Under the pieces are notes generated by a model that made no database searches, was not told the DNA's origin, and saw only the letters and a list, made by a program, of their open reading frames with translations. A stretch of 64,000 nucleotides of DNA, taken from contig JARLHN010000040.1 of the NCBI GenBank assembly GCA_031292255.1, positions 1-64,000 of the forward strand, given 5' to 3'. This DNA is from Oryzomonas sp. Its GTDB lineage: Bacteria; Desulfobacterota; Desulfuromonadia; Geobacterales; Pseudopelobacteraceae. This document shows, one piece after another, positions 44,444 to 53,476 of this stretch; the first letter of the stretch is position 1; every line of letters starts with the position of its first letter. The translations under genes were made by a program, and so were the position numbers.

Positions 44444-44947
44444 CTAAGGCTTTTTAGCGGGCTCCAACGGCAGGTTCACTTCTTGCGAGAACAGCAACTG
44501 GGGCGGGAAATCCTCGGCTCCAAGTATCCTTACAATATCCCTCATACTTTCTGAGACATGGGAAAGTTTTTTGGGGGAAAGGGATTCGAGACCCTTGACC
44601 AGCATGCCCTGGGCAACTTCGGGCGCTTGGCTGACAACAACCCGTCCTTGCGCCGTAAGGTCGATTTCCACGACCCTCCGGTCTTCCGTTGATCTCGTTC
44701 GTTGCACCAAACCCTTTGATTCGAGTCGATCCAGTATTCCCACAACCGTTGCCGGATGCAGGTACATCCGGCGCGCCAGGTCGGATACCTTTATGGGCGC
44801 ACTGCCGGCAACCAGCTTGATTGCCCAGAGCTGAGGTCCTGTTAGCCCGGTTTCCTTCTCCGCGGTTTTCGAATACTCATTTATTGCCTTCATGGAGCGC
44901 CTCAAATTGTCGATTACCTCGGATATTTCATCTGAGTTGTTTCCCAT
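44444..44947 (-). CDS. MarR-family transcriptional regulator
   Basis: 167 residues with the winged helix typical of MarR: TGPQLWAIKLVAG, KVSDLARRMYLHPATVVGILDRLESKGLVQR and DRRVVEIDLT (given in parts). I chose ATG 44947 because an upstream TTG (44995) would place the start inside the palindromic operator candidate. A GGGGGAGG purine run lies unusually close to the ATG. It is divergent from pal and may regulate itself and pal. Confidence 0.82.
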   Translation of the reverse strand: MGNNSDEISEVIDNLRRSMKAINEYSKTAEKETGLTGPQLWAIKLVAGSAPIKVSDLARRMYLHPATVVGILDRLESKGLVQRTRSTEDRRVVEIDLTAQGRVVVSQAPEVAQGMLVKGLESLSPKKLSHVSESMRDIVRILGAEDFPPQLLFSQEVNLPLEPAKKP

Positions 44948-44971
44948 GCCTCCCCCTCGAAAAATAGGTAT

Positions 44972-45001
44972 TGACAAAACATATTTGCAATGCAAATAAT
45001 T
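44972..45001. promoter_or_regulatory. Palindromic MarR operator candidate overlapping a + strand promoter
   Basis: ATTTGCA-A-TGCAAAT (44984-44998) is a perfect 7-bp palindrome with one central base, 37 bases upstream of the MarR start. On the + strand TTGACA (44972-44977), 18 bases, AATAAT (44996-45001) is a good promoter whose spacer contains most of the palindrome. It would point to pal. Confidence 0.55.
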
Positions 45002-45180
45002 TATTTAAGAATGAATGGTATCACAAACATCCTGGGCAGTGAAATCTATATTGTCAGCATACCTGAACAAACAGGTCCCGGCAAGATTACCACGACAAAA
45101 AGCCAGGGTGGCCGAGAACTGTGTGTTTGCGGAACATGAGGTGTAGTAGCGGTAACATACCTGAAACAAAGGAGAAGATC

Positions 45181-45783
45181 ATGAAGGGGTTTAGGGGATT
45201 TTGTGTGGTTGGAGCTTTAGGAGCATTGGTTGTCAGTGGCTGCGCCAAGGAGGATGTGGTCAAAAAAGATGAGACGATTGCCCCCTCCGCAACCGTTCAG
45301 GCAAAACAGACGGACGTTAAAGCTGCGAAGAATGGTCTCGCAGGAACCTCCGCACAGGCGAAACCGGCTATGGAAAGCGCCGGGAAGGAGGCGGCGACGA
45401 AAGCCGCGGCGACGAATGCAGCGCCCCAATCAAAGGAGCAATTGACATCGGCGCTTGAAAAGATTTATTTTGCTTTCGATTCCTTCGGGCTTTCCGATGA
45501 TGCGCGCAAGACATTGACGGAAAATGCCGGCTACCTGCGCAAGAGCGTCGCCGCCAAGCTGCGTATCGAGGGGAATTGCGACGAGCGCGGCTCTGCCGAA
45601 TACAATATCGCCCTCGGTGAAAAGCGTGCCGAAGCAGCCGAGAAATATCTCGTTACCATGGGTATCCCGGCGGATCGTCTGGCAACCGTCAGCTATGGCA
45701 AGGAGAAGCCGGCGGATCCGGGCCATGATGAATCCGCCTGGGCAAAAAACCGTCGCGACGACTTTACTATCCTGACGAAATAA
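45181..45783 (+). CDS. pal: Peptidoglycan-associated lipoprotein (Pal/OmpA-like)
   Basis: 200 residues. A lipoprotein signal peptide with lipobox VVSGC, an Ala/Lys-rich low-complexity linker (about 25-90), then the OmpA-like peptidoglycan-binding domain (LEKIYFAFDSFGLSDDARKTL, IEGNCDERGSAEYNIALGEKRA). AAAGGAG precedes ATG 45181. Pal normally links the outer membrane to the wall with TolB, but tol genes are not in this window. Confidence 0.85.
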   Translation: MKGFRGFCVVGALGALVVSGCAKEDVVKKDETIAPSATVQAKQTDVKAAKNGLAGTSAQAKPAMESAGKEAATKAAATNAAPQSKEQLTSALEKIYFAFDSFGLSDDARKTLTENAGYLRKSVAAKLRIEGNCDERGSAEYNIALGEKRAEAAEKYLVTMGIPADRLATVSYGKEKPADPGHDESAWAKNRRDDFTILTK

Positions 45784-45794
45784 GCACAGTAGAG

Positions 45795-45837
45795 GCCCCT
45801 CCCTCCCGGCTTGAAGGCAAGCCGGAGGAGGGGCTTT
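45795..45837 (+). terminator. Strong intrinsic terminator after pal
   Basis: GCCCCTCC pairs with GGAGGGGC and CCGGCTT with AAGCCGG, loop about 6 bases, followed by TTT. It ends pal transcription before the DUF4403 gene. Confidence 0.75.
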
Positions 45838-45960
45838 CCGTATCTTTACCGGGAAACCGGCAAACCGCTCGCCGATTTCAGTCATGCTGCGGTCGATTAC
45901 AGGACCGCAGCAGTTATGGGCTTTATTGAAAAAAGCGTGAAGTATAGAAAAGGGGCATAT

Positions 45961-47322
45961 ATGGTTTCGAGAAAAAGGGTATTGTCACTGGTTGCGCCGT
46001 TATTGCTCGCACTCACCCTGAGCTCTTGTGCCGGCGTCAAGCCGCTCACCGCCGAGCGACCACGGGATGAAGCCTTTCGCACCGTGCTGAAAAAGGAGAC
46101 CTCGACCCTCAACATACCGATCGAGGCGTCAACGGACGAACTCGCAAAGGTCCTGAACCAGGCGGTGCGCAAAGAGCTCTACAAGGGTTCGACCAAGACC
46201 CGCGGGTTGACCGCGAAAGTGATGCGCAATGGCCCGATCGTTGTCAGCGCCGCCGATAACTACCTGTATGTAACCCTGCCGATCTCCATGTCGCTCAGCT
46301 ACGGCATATTCGAAATCCCGGCCATCCCCCTCACCTTGAAATTCAAGGCCACTGCCGGCATCACCCCTGACTGGCGGCTTCATGCGGAGATCTATTACCA
46401 GGGGTTGAACGATCTGTTGGCCGAGGAGGTCGGAATCGGCCCCCTGTCGCTCAAGCCGCGCAGCATTGTTGAGGGGATCACCCAACCGGTGCAGAGGGCC
46501 TTGTCAGATCTGATTGCGCAAAAGATCAATGACCTGATTCCTTTGAAGGCCCAGGTCGCCAAGGTCTGGAATATGGCCCAGAAACCGGTCCTGCTGGATA
46601 AAAACTATAATGCCTGGCTGAAGCTGACCCCCCGTGAGGTCGTTCTGTACCCGCTGTCCGCCCAGAACAACCGGGTACGTTTGAGTGTGGGCATCAGCAC
46701 GTTTGCCGAGTTGGTGGTGGGCCCTGAACCGGCGGCCCAACCGTTGCTCCCCTTGCCCAACCTCAGGCTGGCCACCACGTTCGACAAGACCTTTCGCATT
46801 GCCCTGAATGCCGATCTCTTCTACAAGGATCTGCGTGCCATTGCCGAGCCCCTGCTGCTCAACAAGCATTTCGATTCCGACGGTAAAAGCATCGTCATCA
46901 GGAATTTCGACCTATACGGCAATGGGGACAAGATCGTCGTCAAACTGGAGACCCAGGGCTCGCTGGACGGGGTCTTCTATCTGACGGCCAAGCCGGTATA
47001 CAACCCAAAGACCAACATCTTTTCCGTGGAGGATGTGGACTTTGACATGCAAACCAAAAGCCTGCTGTTGACATCGGCCGATTGGTTTCTGCATGGCGCC
47101 GTCAGGGGGGTAATCCAGGATAAGCTCAACGTGAATATGAACCGGCAACTGGAACAATCCCGTCAGGTTGCCGGGAAGGCGCTTGCCCGGGTGCCGCTGG
47201 TGGAACATGTGTTTTTGAAGGGCGATATAAAGGACCTGAAGTTTAACGATGCCATCGTGCAACAGGATAGAATATCCATTCAGGTTTACACCGAGGGGGA
47301 ATCGGCCATCATCTTTCAATAG
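45961..47322 (+). CDS. DUF4403 family lipoprotein
   Basis: 453 residues from ATG 45961, which begins a lipoprotein signal peptide with lipobox LSSC. The long body (NIPIEASTDELAKVLNQ, YLYVTLPISMSLSYG, KPVLLDKNYNAWLKLTPREV, LTSADWFLHGAVRGVIQDKL) fits DUF4403, a family resembling lipid-binding tubular domains. AAGGGG precedes the ATG weakly. The frame continues upstream to 45811 without a better start. Probably outer-membrane attached; function unknown. Confidence 0.75.
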   Translation: MVSRKRVLSLVAPLLLALTLSSCAGVKPLTAERPRDEAFRTVLKKETSTLNIPIEASTDELAKVLNQAVRKELYKGSTKTRGLTAKVMRNGPIVVSAADNYLYVTLPISMSLSYGIFEIPAIPLTLKFKATAGITPDWRLHAEIYYQGLNDLLAEEVGIGPLSLKPRSIVEGITQPVQRALSDLIAQKINDLIPLKAQVAKVWNMAQKPVLLDKNYNAWLKLTPREVVLYPLSAQNNRVRLSVGISTFAELVVGPEPAAQPLLPLPNLRLATTFDKTFRIALNADLFYKDLRAIAEPLLLNKHFDSDGKSIVIRNFDLYGNGDKIVVKLETQGSLDGVFYLTAKPVYNPKTNIFSVEDVDFDMQTKSLLLTSADWFLHGAVRGVIQDKLNVNMNRQLEQSRQVAGKALARVPLVEHVFLKGDIKDLKFNDAIVQQDRISIQVYTEGESAIIFQ

Positions 47323-47428
47323 GTCTGCCATCCCGGAACACAATAGAATCCGTTGTCGCCGTTCATGCGGTCGATGGGGGCATCGAAGTCGAATCGGGGG
47401 CAGCCGTCATGGGCCGGGCCTGTGTGAT

Positions 47429-48319
47429 CTACCGGAGGCCGCCTGCCAGGGCGGACACCCCCGCCGTCACTTCCAGCACGGTATCGGCCCGGTTGAGGGT
47501 GTACAGGTGCACGCCAGGTGCGCCGCCCGCCAGCAACGCCTCCGTCTGGCTGCGGGCATGGGCAACTCCCAGTTTTTGCACCTCTGCCGCCCCACCGTGA
47601 CGGTCCGCCTCTTCCAACTGCGCCATGAAATCCTGCGGGATAACGGTGCCACACAACGACACGATACGCTTGACCACCTTCAGGCTGACTACCGGCAGGA
47701 TGCCGGGAATGATCGGTTTGATGATGCCGTTATTGCGGGCATTCCGGACAAAATCGAAGTAGAGGCGGTTGTCGAAGAAGAGCTGGGTGATGGCAAAGTC
47801 GGCACCATGGTTCAGCTTGAGCATGAGATGGGCCAGGTCTGCCTCGGGGGTCTCTGCTTCGGGGTGGACTTCCGGATACGCGGCCACGCCCAGGCCGATG
47901 TGGGGGTGGGTGCGGCGGATGAGGGCCACCAGCTCCGAGGCGTACCGCAGGGGCCGATGGAGCGATGATTCGGGCGAGGTGTCCTGGGGCAGATCGCCGC
48001 GCAGGGCCAGGACGTTGTCCACACCCGCTCGCGTCAGCTCGTCCAGAAATGCATGCACATCGCTGCACTGGGTTCCGATGCAGGTCAAATGGGCCATGGT
48101 TTCCAGCCCGTGGTCCCGCTTGAGCCGGCTGACGATCTCCAGGCTGTCCCCGTGGGTGCTCCCTCCCGCACCGTAGGTTACCGAGGCAAAAAGCGGATTC
48201 AGCTCCCTCAGACGTTCGACGGTATGGAAGAAGGCAGGCCATTCTGAGCGCTCTTTTGGGGGAAAAAATTCCAGCGAGAGAAACGGCTTGCCCGGTGTCA
48301 TGGTATCGATGATCTTCAT
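47429..48319 (-). CDS. metF: 5,10-methylenetetrahydrofolate reductase
   Basis: Reduces methylene-THF to methyl-THF for methionine synthesis. The 296-residue TIM barrel has FLSLEFFPPKE, SVTYGAGGSTH, HLTCIG, LALRGDLPQD and the ADFAITQLFFDN segment. Length and motifs match bacterial MetF. I see no SAM riboswitch in the short upstream region. Confidence 0.95.
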   Translation of the reverse strand: MKIIDTMTPGKPFLSLEFFPPKERSEWPAFFHTVERLRELNPLFASVTYGAGGSTHGDSLEIVSRLKRDHGLETMAHLTCIGTQCSDVHAFLDELTRAGVDNVLALRGDLPQDTSPESSLHRPLRYASELVALIRRTHPHIGLGVAAYPEVHPEAETPEADLAHLMLKLNHGADFAITQLFFDNRLYFDFVRNARNNGIIKPIIPGILPVVSLKVVKRIVSLCGTVIPQDFMAQLEEADRHGGAAEVQKLGVAHARSQTEALLAGGAPGVHLYTLNRADTVLEVTAGVSALAGGLR

Positions 48320-48394
48320 GTGGCTGTTATTGGCTCCTGTATTAAATGTCGTACCAAAGAGTGTCCTGTACGGCGAACTAACCGCACCTAATTA

Positions 48395-49189
48395 TCATGA
48401 TTCGTCCCAGCGGCGCAACTGCTGCGCCGGAGTGAAGTAACGCCGGTATCCCTGCATCAGGAGCAGGAAGGCGGTGACCGCCACTCCGCCGGACACGGCG
48501 CACATGATGGCAATCTGATAGCGGACCGCAACCACAGGTTCCGTGCCGGACAGTATCTGGCCGGTCATCATGCCGGGCAGAGAGACGATGCCCATGGCCG
48601 CCATGGTGTTGAGTGTCGGGATCAATGCCGCGGAAAAGGCGTTTCGTAGCGCCGCTTCAACCGCCTGTCGGGGGGTGGCTCCCAGGCAGAGCGCCGTTTC
48701 GATCTCATCGCGCCGCTCTCCGATCTCCGCCTCCAGCCGTTCGGCCGCCAGGCTGGCTCCCTGCATGGAGTTGCCGAGGATCATGCCGAACAGGGGGATC
48801 AGGTATCGGGGCTCATACCAGGGCGAGTACCCCACCACCAGCGCGCAAAAGAAGAAGGTCACCCCCCCGCAGCCTGCCAGGATTGAGCTTCCCATCACCC
48901 GGTAGAATCCGGGCATTCTCCGTTTTGCCTGCGAACCTGCCACCTGCAGGGAGAACCCGGCCATAACGACCAGGATGGACGCCACCAGCAGCGGGGTCTT
49001 CACGGAGAATACCACGTGGAGAAGATAGCCGACAGCCAGAAGTTGCACGACCATTCTCGTGGCGGCCCAGCCAATTTTCCGTGCCTGTCCCAGCCTCTGG
49101 AAACGGGATAGGGCCATGGCGAGCAGGATCAAGGCGAATGCCAGCAAGAGGTTGGAAAGCTCCAGATTCACAAGTCCGCGGTTATCCAT
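48395..49189 (-). CDS. fetB: FetB/YbbM-type iron export permease
   Basis: 264 residues with about seven membrane helices. Family motifs include MVVQLLAVGYLLHVVF, LFGMILGNSMQGASLAAERLE, ALCLGATPRQAVE and IVSLPGMMTGQILSGTEP. With FetA it forms an ABC exporter that in E. coli reduces iron overload. It starts 3 bases after fetA. Confidence 0.88.
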   Translation of the reverse strand: MDNRGLVNLELSNLLLAFALILLAMALSRFQRLGQARKIGWAATRMVVQLLAVGYLLHVVFSVKTPLLVASILVVMAGFSLQVAGSQAKRRMPGFYRVMGSSILAGCGGVTFFFCALVVGYSPWYEPRYLIPLFGMILGNSMQGASLAAERLEAEIGERRDEIETALCLGATPRQAVEAALRNAFSAALIPTLNTMAAMGIVSLPGMMTGQILSGTEPVVAVRYQIAIMCAVSGGVAVTAFLLLMQGYRRYFTPAQQLRRWDES

Positions 49190-49192
49190 GGG

Positions 49193-49969
49193 TTACTCTT
49201 TTTCCTCCGGCTCCGCCAAAAACCGCTTGAATTCGGCGCTTGCCGGCTCCGCCAGTACTTCCGCCGCCGGTCCTGCCTCCCTGATCCGTCCGGCTTCCAG
49301 GTATATCAGGTCATCGGCGATCCTGCCGGCCAGCCGCAGGTCGTGGGTCACCAGGATGACCGCCATTTCCTGCTGCCGGCAAATATCCTGGAGGGCAGCG
49401 GCCAACTGGTCGCCGGTTGGTCGGTCCAGGGCGCTGGTTGGTTCGTCCAGCAGCAGGATCGGGGGAGAGGTTATCACGGCCCGGGCCAGGCTGGCCCGTT
49501 GTTGCTGGCCAACGGAGAGGCTCCGGGCATCCCGTTCCAGCAGGTCGGGAGTCAGGCGGGCCAGTTCCAGGGTGCGCCTGACTACCGGGCTTTCGGCGGT
49601 CGGCACGGGCTCCTTGCGGTAGACCAGCGGGCGTTGCAGGTTATGGAGCAGCGTGCCGGGAAACATGAACGGCCGTTGCAGCACCATGGCGACCTTTCGC
49701 CGCAGCAGCAGCGGGTCCAGGCCAGCGATATCCACGCCATCCAGCAGGATACGTCCCGCAGTCGGGTCGTCGAGGCGGTTGATCAGCCGGATCAGGGAAC
49801 TTTTGCCGCCCCCGGAAGGTCCCACGATGGCGGTGATCCGTCCTTTGGCGGCCGAGAACGATACCTTGTCCAGGATGACGGCCTCCAGCCCCTGCCGGTC
49901 CGGCCGTGTCAGTCCGATCCCCTCCACCTGCACCGTCGGCCGGTCGTCATGAGATGTTTTTTCTGCCAT
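49193..49969 (-). CDS. fetA: FetA/YbbL-type ABC transporter ATP-binding protein
   Basis: 258 residues from ATG 49969; GTG starts farther upstream (to 49999) are possible, and no strong ribosome site decides. Walker A GPSGGGKSS, signature LSVGQQQR and Walker B ILLLDEPTSALD. Energises FetB. Transcribed first in the fetAB pair. Confidence 0.87.
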   Translation of the reverse strand: MAEKTSHDDRPTVQVEGIGLTRPDRQGLEAVILDKVSFSAAKGRITAIVGPSGGGKSSLIRLINRLDDPTAGRILLDGVDIAGLDPLLLRRKVAMVLQRPFMFPGTLLHNLQRPLVYRKEPVPTAESPVVRRTLELARLTPDLLERDARSLSVGQQQRASLARAVITSPPILLLDEPTSALDRPTGDQLAAALQDICRQQEMAVILVTHDLRLAGRIADDLIYLEAGRIREAGPAAEVLAEPASAEFKRFLAEPEEKE

Positions 49970-50383
49970 CGCGTACACCGCGCCTTTCCGCGTCCGCACT
50001 CGGGCCGGCGGTGGAGGCCCTCAAAATTCAACTGTAAAACCGGTATGCCGATCAACCAAAAAACGATACAGAAATCGAAACCTCTTTTCTCACATCTTCA
50101 TGCAAAATACAAATACTGACGCCGACCCCGGCGGTTCCGGAAGCATCGAAACAGTGAAACCGCCTTTGACCATGCTCTAAAATCATGATATTCTCCCTCT
50201 TTTCCGCGTCGTCCCTTGAGCCTTCACCGTGGTACGGTCAGGCTCTGCTCGAACGCACCTGGGCAGGGCTGCTTTTTGTTTTGTTTTTTTGTGCGTTTAT
50301 GGCTATATTTACTCTGCTGAATACACATTCCCGGTATGCAAAAACACGTTGAAATGATAGTAGGACGGAAGAGGAGGTGTCTT
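49970..50383. other. Divergent intergenic region between fetA and the barrel/FGE gene
   Basis: I see no gene. T-rich tracts (about 50273-50290) and TATATT (50304-50309) may belong to the + strand promoter. The frame of the next gene is open from 50336, but its ribosome site favours 50384. Confidence 0.3.
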
Positions 50384-51967
50384 TTGAAAAGAGTGTGTGC
50401 GTGTGCAGCCGTATCCCTGGTACTGGCATTTTGCGGCACGGTGTTCGGAGCCGTATCGGAGGGGCAATTCTCGGTCTCCCCGATGATCGGCGGATACACT
50501 TACTATGGTAGCGGCCAGCATCTCGAAACAGCCCCCATGTATTCCCTCAAAGGGGGGTACAGTTTCACGGACAACATCGGGGTGGAAGCCGGCCTGGACT
50601 ATTCGATCACAAATTCCACGCTGGTGACGGACAAGAAAGTTGCCATCTTCAAGTATGGGGTCGAGGGATTGTACCACTTCATGCCGGACGGAAATTTCGT
50701 GCCGTTTCTGGCGGTAGGTCTCGGGGGGTACAACCTGTCCGGCCCTTCGGCCCTTGTTTCGCGAAAAGAAATGGGCTTCATGGACTATGGCGGCGGCGTG
50801 AAATATTTCATTAACGACAGCCTTGCGCTGCGGGCGGATGTCCGTCACATCCTGGCCAATGCCGGCGCCTTTGAGTACACCCTGGGCGTGACCATCCCCT
50901 TTGGCGGCGCCAAAGGCGTTGCCAAGCCGGTGTCCGCGCCTGCCGCTCCCAAGCCCGGCACCGGAAAGCCGCAGGAAAAAGTCGCCCAGGAAGTCCCCGT
51001 TAAGAAGCCGGCTGAAGAACAACCCGTGCAGAAAACGGCACCCCCCTCCGCAATTCCGGCAATTCCGGAAGAAACGCCCGCACCGCCGCAATCTGCGGCC
51101 AAGGCGGCAGAAGTACCGGCTGTCAAGGCCATGCCGGCGCCGGCCGTCGTGACCCCCACGGAGGTTGTGGACAGCATCTCCAACATGCAGCTTGTCTCCA
51201 TCCCCAGCGCCTGTTACACGATGGGTGACCCGTCCGACAAGACTCTGGCGGCCCACGAAGTCTGCCTCGGCGCCTTCAGCATCTCCAAGTTCGAGATAAC
51301 CCGCGAGCAGTTCCAGCGGTTTGTCGAGAGCAGCAATTACGTCACCGATGCGGAAAAACACGGCGGATGTTACACGATCACCGCGGGCAAGGAAGTTTTG
51401 AATCCGGCCGCCACCTGGAAAAACCCCGACTTTTATCAGAGCAGGAAGGACCCGGTGGTCTGCGTTTCCTGGAATGATGCCCAGGCATACACGGCGTGGC
51501 TTTCCAGCAGCAGCGAGAAAAAATACCGGCTTCCCACTGAGGCGGAATGGGAATTCGCGGCGCGGAGCGGGGGCAAGCAGGAGAAATATGCCGGCACGAA
51601 CAATGACGCCGATCTCTATCGCTTTGCAAATTTCTGCGACATGAAATGTATCTATGAATGGAAAGACCCGTCCCAGAACGACGGTTACTGGAGTACCGCA
51701 CCGGTTGGGAAATACATCCCCAATGGATTCGGCCTCTACGATATGTCCGGAAACGTGGCTGAATGGATGCAGGATTATTTTGCCGACGACTACTATGCCA
51801 ACAGCCCGAAAATGAACCCCAAGGGTCCGAGTGCCGGAACCGGCCATTCCGTGCGTGGCGGGTCATGGCGCAGCCAGAAAAACGCGCTGTCCACCACGAA
51901 CAGGTCTTCCGCGGAAACAAGCAACGCCTTCGACAATATCGGCTTCCGGGTCTGCCGGGAACCTTGA
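50384..51967 (+). CDS. Outer-membrane beta-barrel fused to an FGE-sulfatase-like domain
   Basis: 527 residues from TTG 50384, chosen because GAGGAGGTG (50371-50379) precedes it and a signal peptide starts there (LKRVCACAAVSLVL..., cleavage near VFG-AVS). Residues about 20-170 look like a small OmpA/OmpX-like beta-barrel (GGYTYYGSG, GVEAGLDYSI). A Pro/Ala/Lys-rich linker follows (about 180-255). The rest is a formylglycine-generating-enzyme-like domain (VSWNDAQAYTAWL, RLPTEAEWEFAARSGG, GLYDMSGNVAEWMQDYF, VRGGSW). The catalytic Cys pair of true FGE is absent, so a binding role is more likely than catalysis. Confidence 0.75.
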   Translation: MKRVCACAAVSLVLAFCGTVFGAVSEGQFSVSPMIGGYTYYGSGQHLETAPMYSLKGGYSFTDNIGVEAGLDYSITNSTLVTDKKVAIFKYGVEGLYHFMPDGNFVPFLAVGLGGYNLSGPSALVSRKEMGFMDYGGGVKYFINDSLALRADVRHILANAGAFEYTLGVTIPFGGAKGVAKPVSAPAAPKPGTGKPQEKVAQEVPVKKPAEEQPVQKTAPPSAIPAIPEETPAPPQSAAKAAEVPAVKAMPAPAVVTPTEVVDSISNMQLVSIPSACYTMGDPSDKTLAAHEVCLGAFSISKFEITREQFQRFVESSNYVTDAEKHGGCYTITAGKEVLNPAATWKNPDFYQSRKDPVVCVSWNDAQAYTAWLSSSSEKKYRLPTEAEWEFAARSGGKQEKYAGTNNDADLYRFANFCDMKCIYEWKDPSQNDGYWSTAPVGKYIPNGFGLYDMSGNVAEWMQDYFADDYYANSPKMNPKGPSAGTGHSVRGGSWRSQKNALSTTNRSSAETSNAFDNIGFRVCREP

Positions 51968-51994
51968 CGCCAGCCGTTTACCTGTTGGACGCAC

Positions 51995-52025
51995 AAAGAG
52001 GCGCATCGTTTGATGCGCCTCTTTT
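51995..52025 (+). terminator. Strong intrinsic terminator
   Basis: AAAGAGGCGCATC pairs perfectly with GATGCGCCTCTTT around GTTT, followed by T. The stem is symmetric with A and T tracts, so it may serve both the barrel/FGE gene and the convergent NRDE gene. Confidence 0.85.
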
Positions 52026-52084
52026 GTATGCGATGCCGTCAAAGCTTTAACGTCTTATGGCTTGTGTCCCAAGAGACAAGGACG

Positions 52085-52876
52085 CTAAGCCCCGATTCGG
52101 CCTGTATCCCGAGCTGGCAGGTTGAACTCGATGGTTTGGATAACCCTGCGGTCTGCGGCATAGCTGCGTTCCATGAAGTAAATGCCGCCTTCCGGCTCCA
52201 CGAGGATGACGGTGGAACTGCGGGTTCCGTAGGTGTCGCCGCTTATGAACCGTGGCGAAAGCATGCGTTCGCGCTCTCTTCCAACACCGGTGTCGGGAAG
52301 CAGGTGCTCGGGGAAGGGGGTCGTATCTGAGAGGAGTTCCAGCACCTCCTCCGGGGAAACCCGATCTTCCCGAAGGAGGTGCTCCAAACTGTCTTTCGAG
52401 GTCGTCACCTTGGGCCAAGGGGTGTCGAGAAGGTGATTGCTCAAGCCGTGAATGCCGGGCGCAACGCGCATCGGGCCGGCATTGCCCCTGTTCGAATAGT
52501 ACCAGAGCTCCTCCCTGTCGGACACGATAAGGTTGAAGCCGTTGTAGTCGCCCGGCTTCGTGGGCAGTGTCTCCAGGTATGCCTGCGGAGGGACCATCTT
52601 TGTCAGGTAGCCGGAGGGCAGGTCGCCCCGCGAGAAACGGGGCGTGTCGATATCCCGGGCCGGGTCCCGGAAATTGGTGACCGCTGCCAAGCGTCCGTTG
52701 GTGGTGACGCCGAGCCACGTGCCGCCGCAAAGCAGGTCGCGGCCTGCCAGCACGTGGGGGAAATCACTCCAATATGCTGCGGCCAGGGTGGGGCGGACAT
52801 GAAACTCGTCCCGGTTTGCCGCCATGATGAGGCGGTAGCGGGGATGGATATCCAGGGCAAAAACGATCAGGCACAC
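52085..52876 (-). CDS. NRDE (TANGO2-like) family protein
   Basis: 263 residues starting at GTG 52876 (MCLIVFALD). It has the N-terminal Cys2 and the AANRDEFHVRP motif that names the family, then AGRDLLCGGTWLGVTTNGR and GLSNHLLDTPWPK. The bacterial function is unknown; eukaryotic TANGO2 has been linked to haem and lipid metabolism. GGGAG precedes the start. Confidence 0.85.
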   Translation of the reverse strand: MCLIVFALDIHPRYRLIMAANRDEFHVRPTLAAAYWSDFPHVLAGRDLLCGGTWLGVTTNGRLAAVTNFRDPARDIDTPRFSRGDLPSGYLTKMVPPQAYLETLPTKPGDYNGFNLIVSDREELWYYSNRGNAGPMRVAPGIHGLSNHLLDTPWPKVTTSKDSLEHLLREDRVSPEEVLELLSDTTPFPEHLLPDTGVGRERERMLSPRFISGDTYGTRSSTVILVEPEGGIYFMERSYAADRRVIQTIEFNLPARDTGRIGA

Positions 52877-53066
52877 GGGAATTCTCCCAGAGGGATCGAT
52901 AGTTGGTTTACCCCAACATTTGTTCAGAATTATTTTTTTCAGCTTATCAGAGTGACACGTGCCCGTCCAGCACCATGGATGGGGACCGGATAGTGGCGGA
53001 TCAGATGGCCTGGGTGTCGCTAAATGGTTGACACTCCGCCATTGTCTGGTCTACCCTCCCTCTGCC

Positions 53067-53387
53067 ATGACTGACGCTTTCGACGACGATAACCACTGGG
53101 ACGGCCTCTGCAAGCAGTGCGGCCTCTGCTGCTTTGAAAAACTGGAGGATGAGCGGGGCACCATCTTCTACACCCAAACCCCCTGCCGCTACCTGGACGT
53201 GACAACCCGGCGCTGCAAGGTTTTCGAACGACGCTTCGAGATCAATCCGAGCTGCATGAAGCTGACGCCGGAACTGGTTTCGACACTGCGCTGGCTCCCC
53301 GGCGATTGCGGCTACCGCCAAGCTGCCGCCCAGCTGCCGGTGGAACCGCGCCGTATCGGAAGGAGGCGGAGAAAAGGCCGTAAATAG
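53067..53387 (+). CDS. YkgJ/YcgN-type Cys-cluster protein
   Basis: 106 residues from ATG 53067. The pattern GLCKQCGLCCFEKL, TPCRYLD, RRCKVFE and SCMKLTP resembles YcgN (UPF0260), a putative zinc or iron-sulfur binding family. The C terminus is Arg-rich (PRRIGRRRRKGRK). No good ribosome site precedes the ATG; the frame is open back to 52959. Confidence 0.75.
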   Translation: MTDAFDDDNHWDGLCKQCGLCCFEKLEDERGTIFYTQTPCRYLDVTTRRCKVFERRFEINPSCMKLTPELVSTLRWLPGDCGYRQAAAQLPVEPRRIGRRRRKGRK

Positions 53388-53400
53388 TTTCGCATCCGGA

Positions 53401-53416
53401 GTTTCCGGATGGAAAC
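53401..53416. repeat. 16-bp palindrome-like unit GTTTCCGGATGGAAAC
   Basis: Occurs just after the Cys-cluster gene. An identical copy is at 58759-58774, just after the MFS gene end; one-mismatch copies lie at 55262-55277 and, inverted, 29938-29953. All are intergenic. Confidence 0.6.
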
Positions 53417-53424
53417 TAAATAAC

Positions 53425-53453
53425 AAAAAAGCCCGCGGCGAACGGGCTTTTTT
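53425..53453. terminator. Intrinsic terminator between convergent genes
   Basis: AAAAAGCCCG pairs with CGGGCTTTTT around CGGCGAA, with T and A tracts on both strands. It serves the Cys-cluster gene and dctA. Confidence 0.85.
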
Positions 53454-53476
53454 GTTATGTTGGGTGCGGCTTGCCG

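Noticed and set aside
50336..50383. ATG starts at 50336 and 50354 for the barrel/FGE gene
   Set aside because: They lie before the strong GAGGAGGTG site and add a charged stretch in front of the signal peptide; TTG 50384 fits better.
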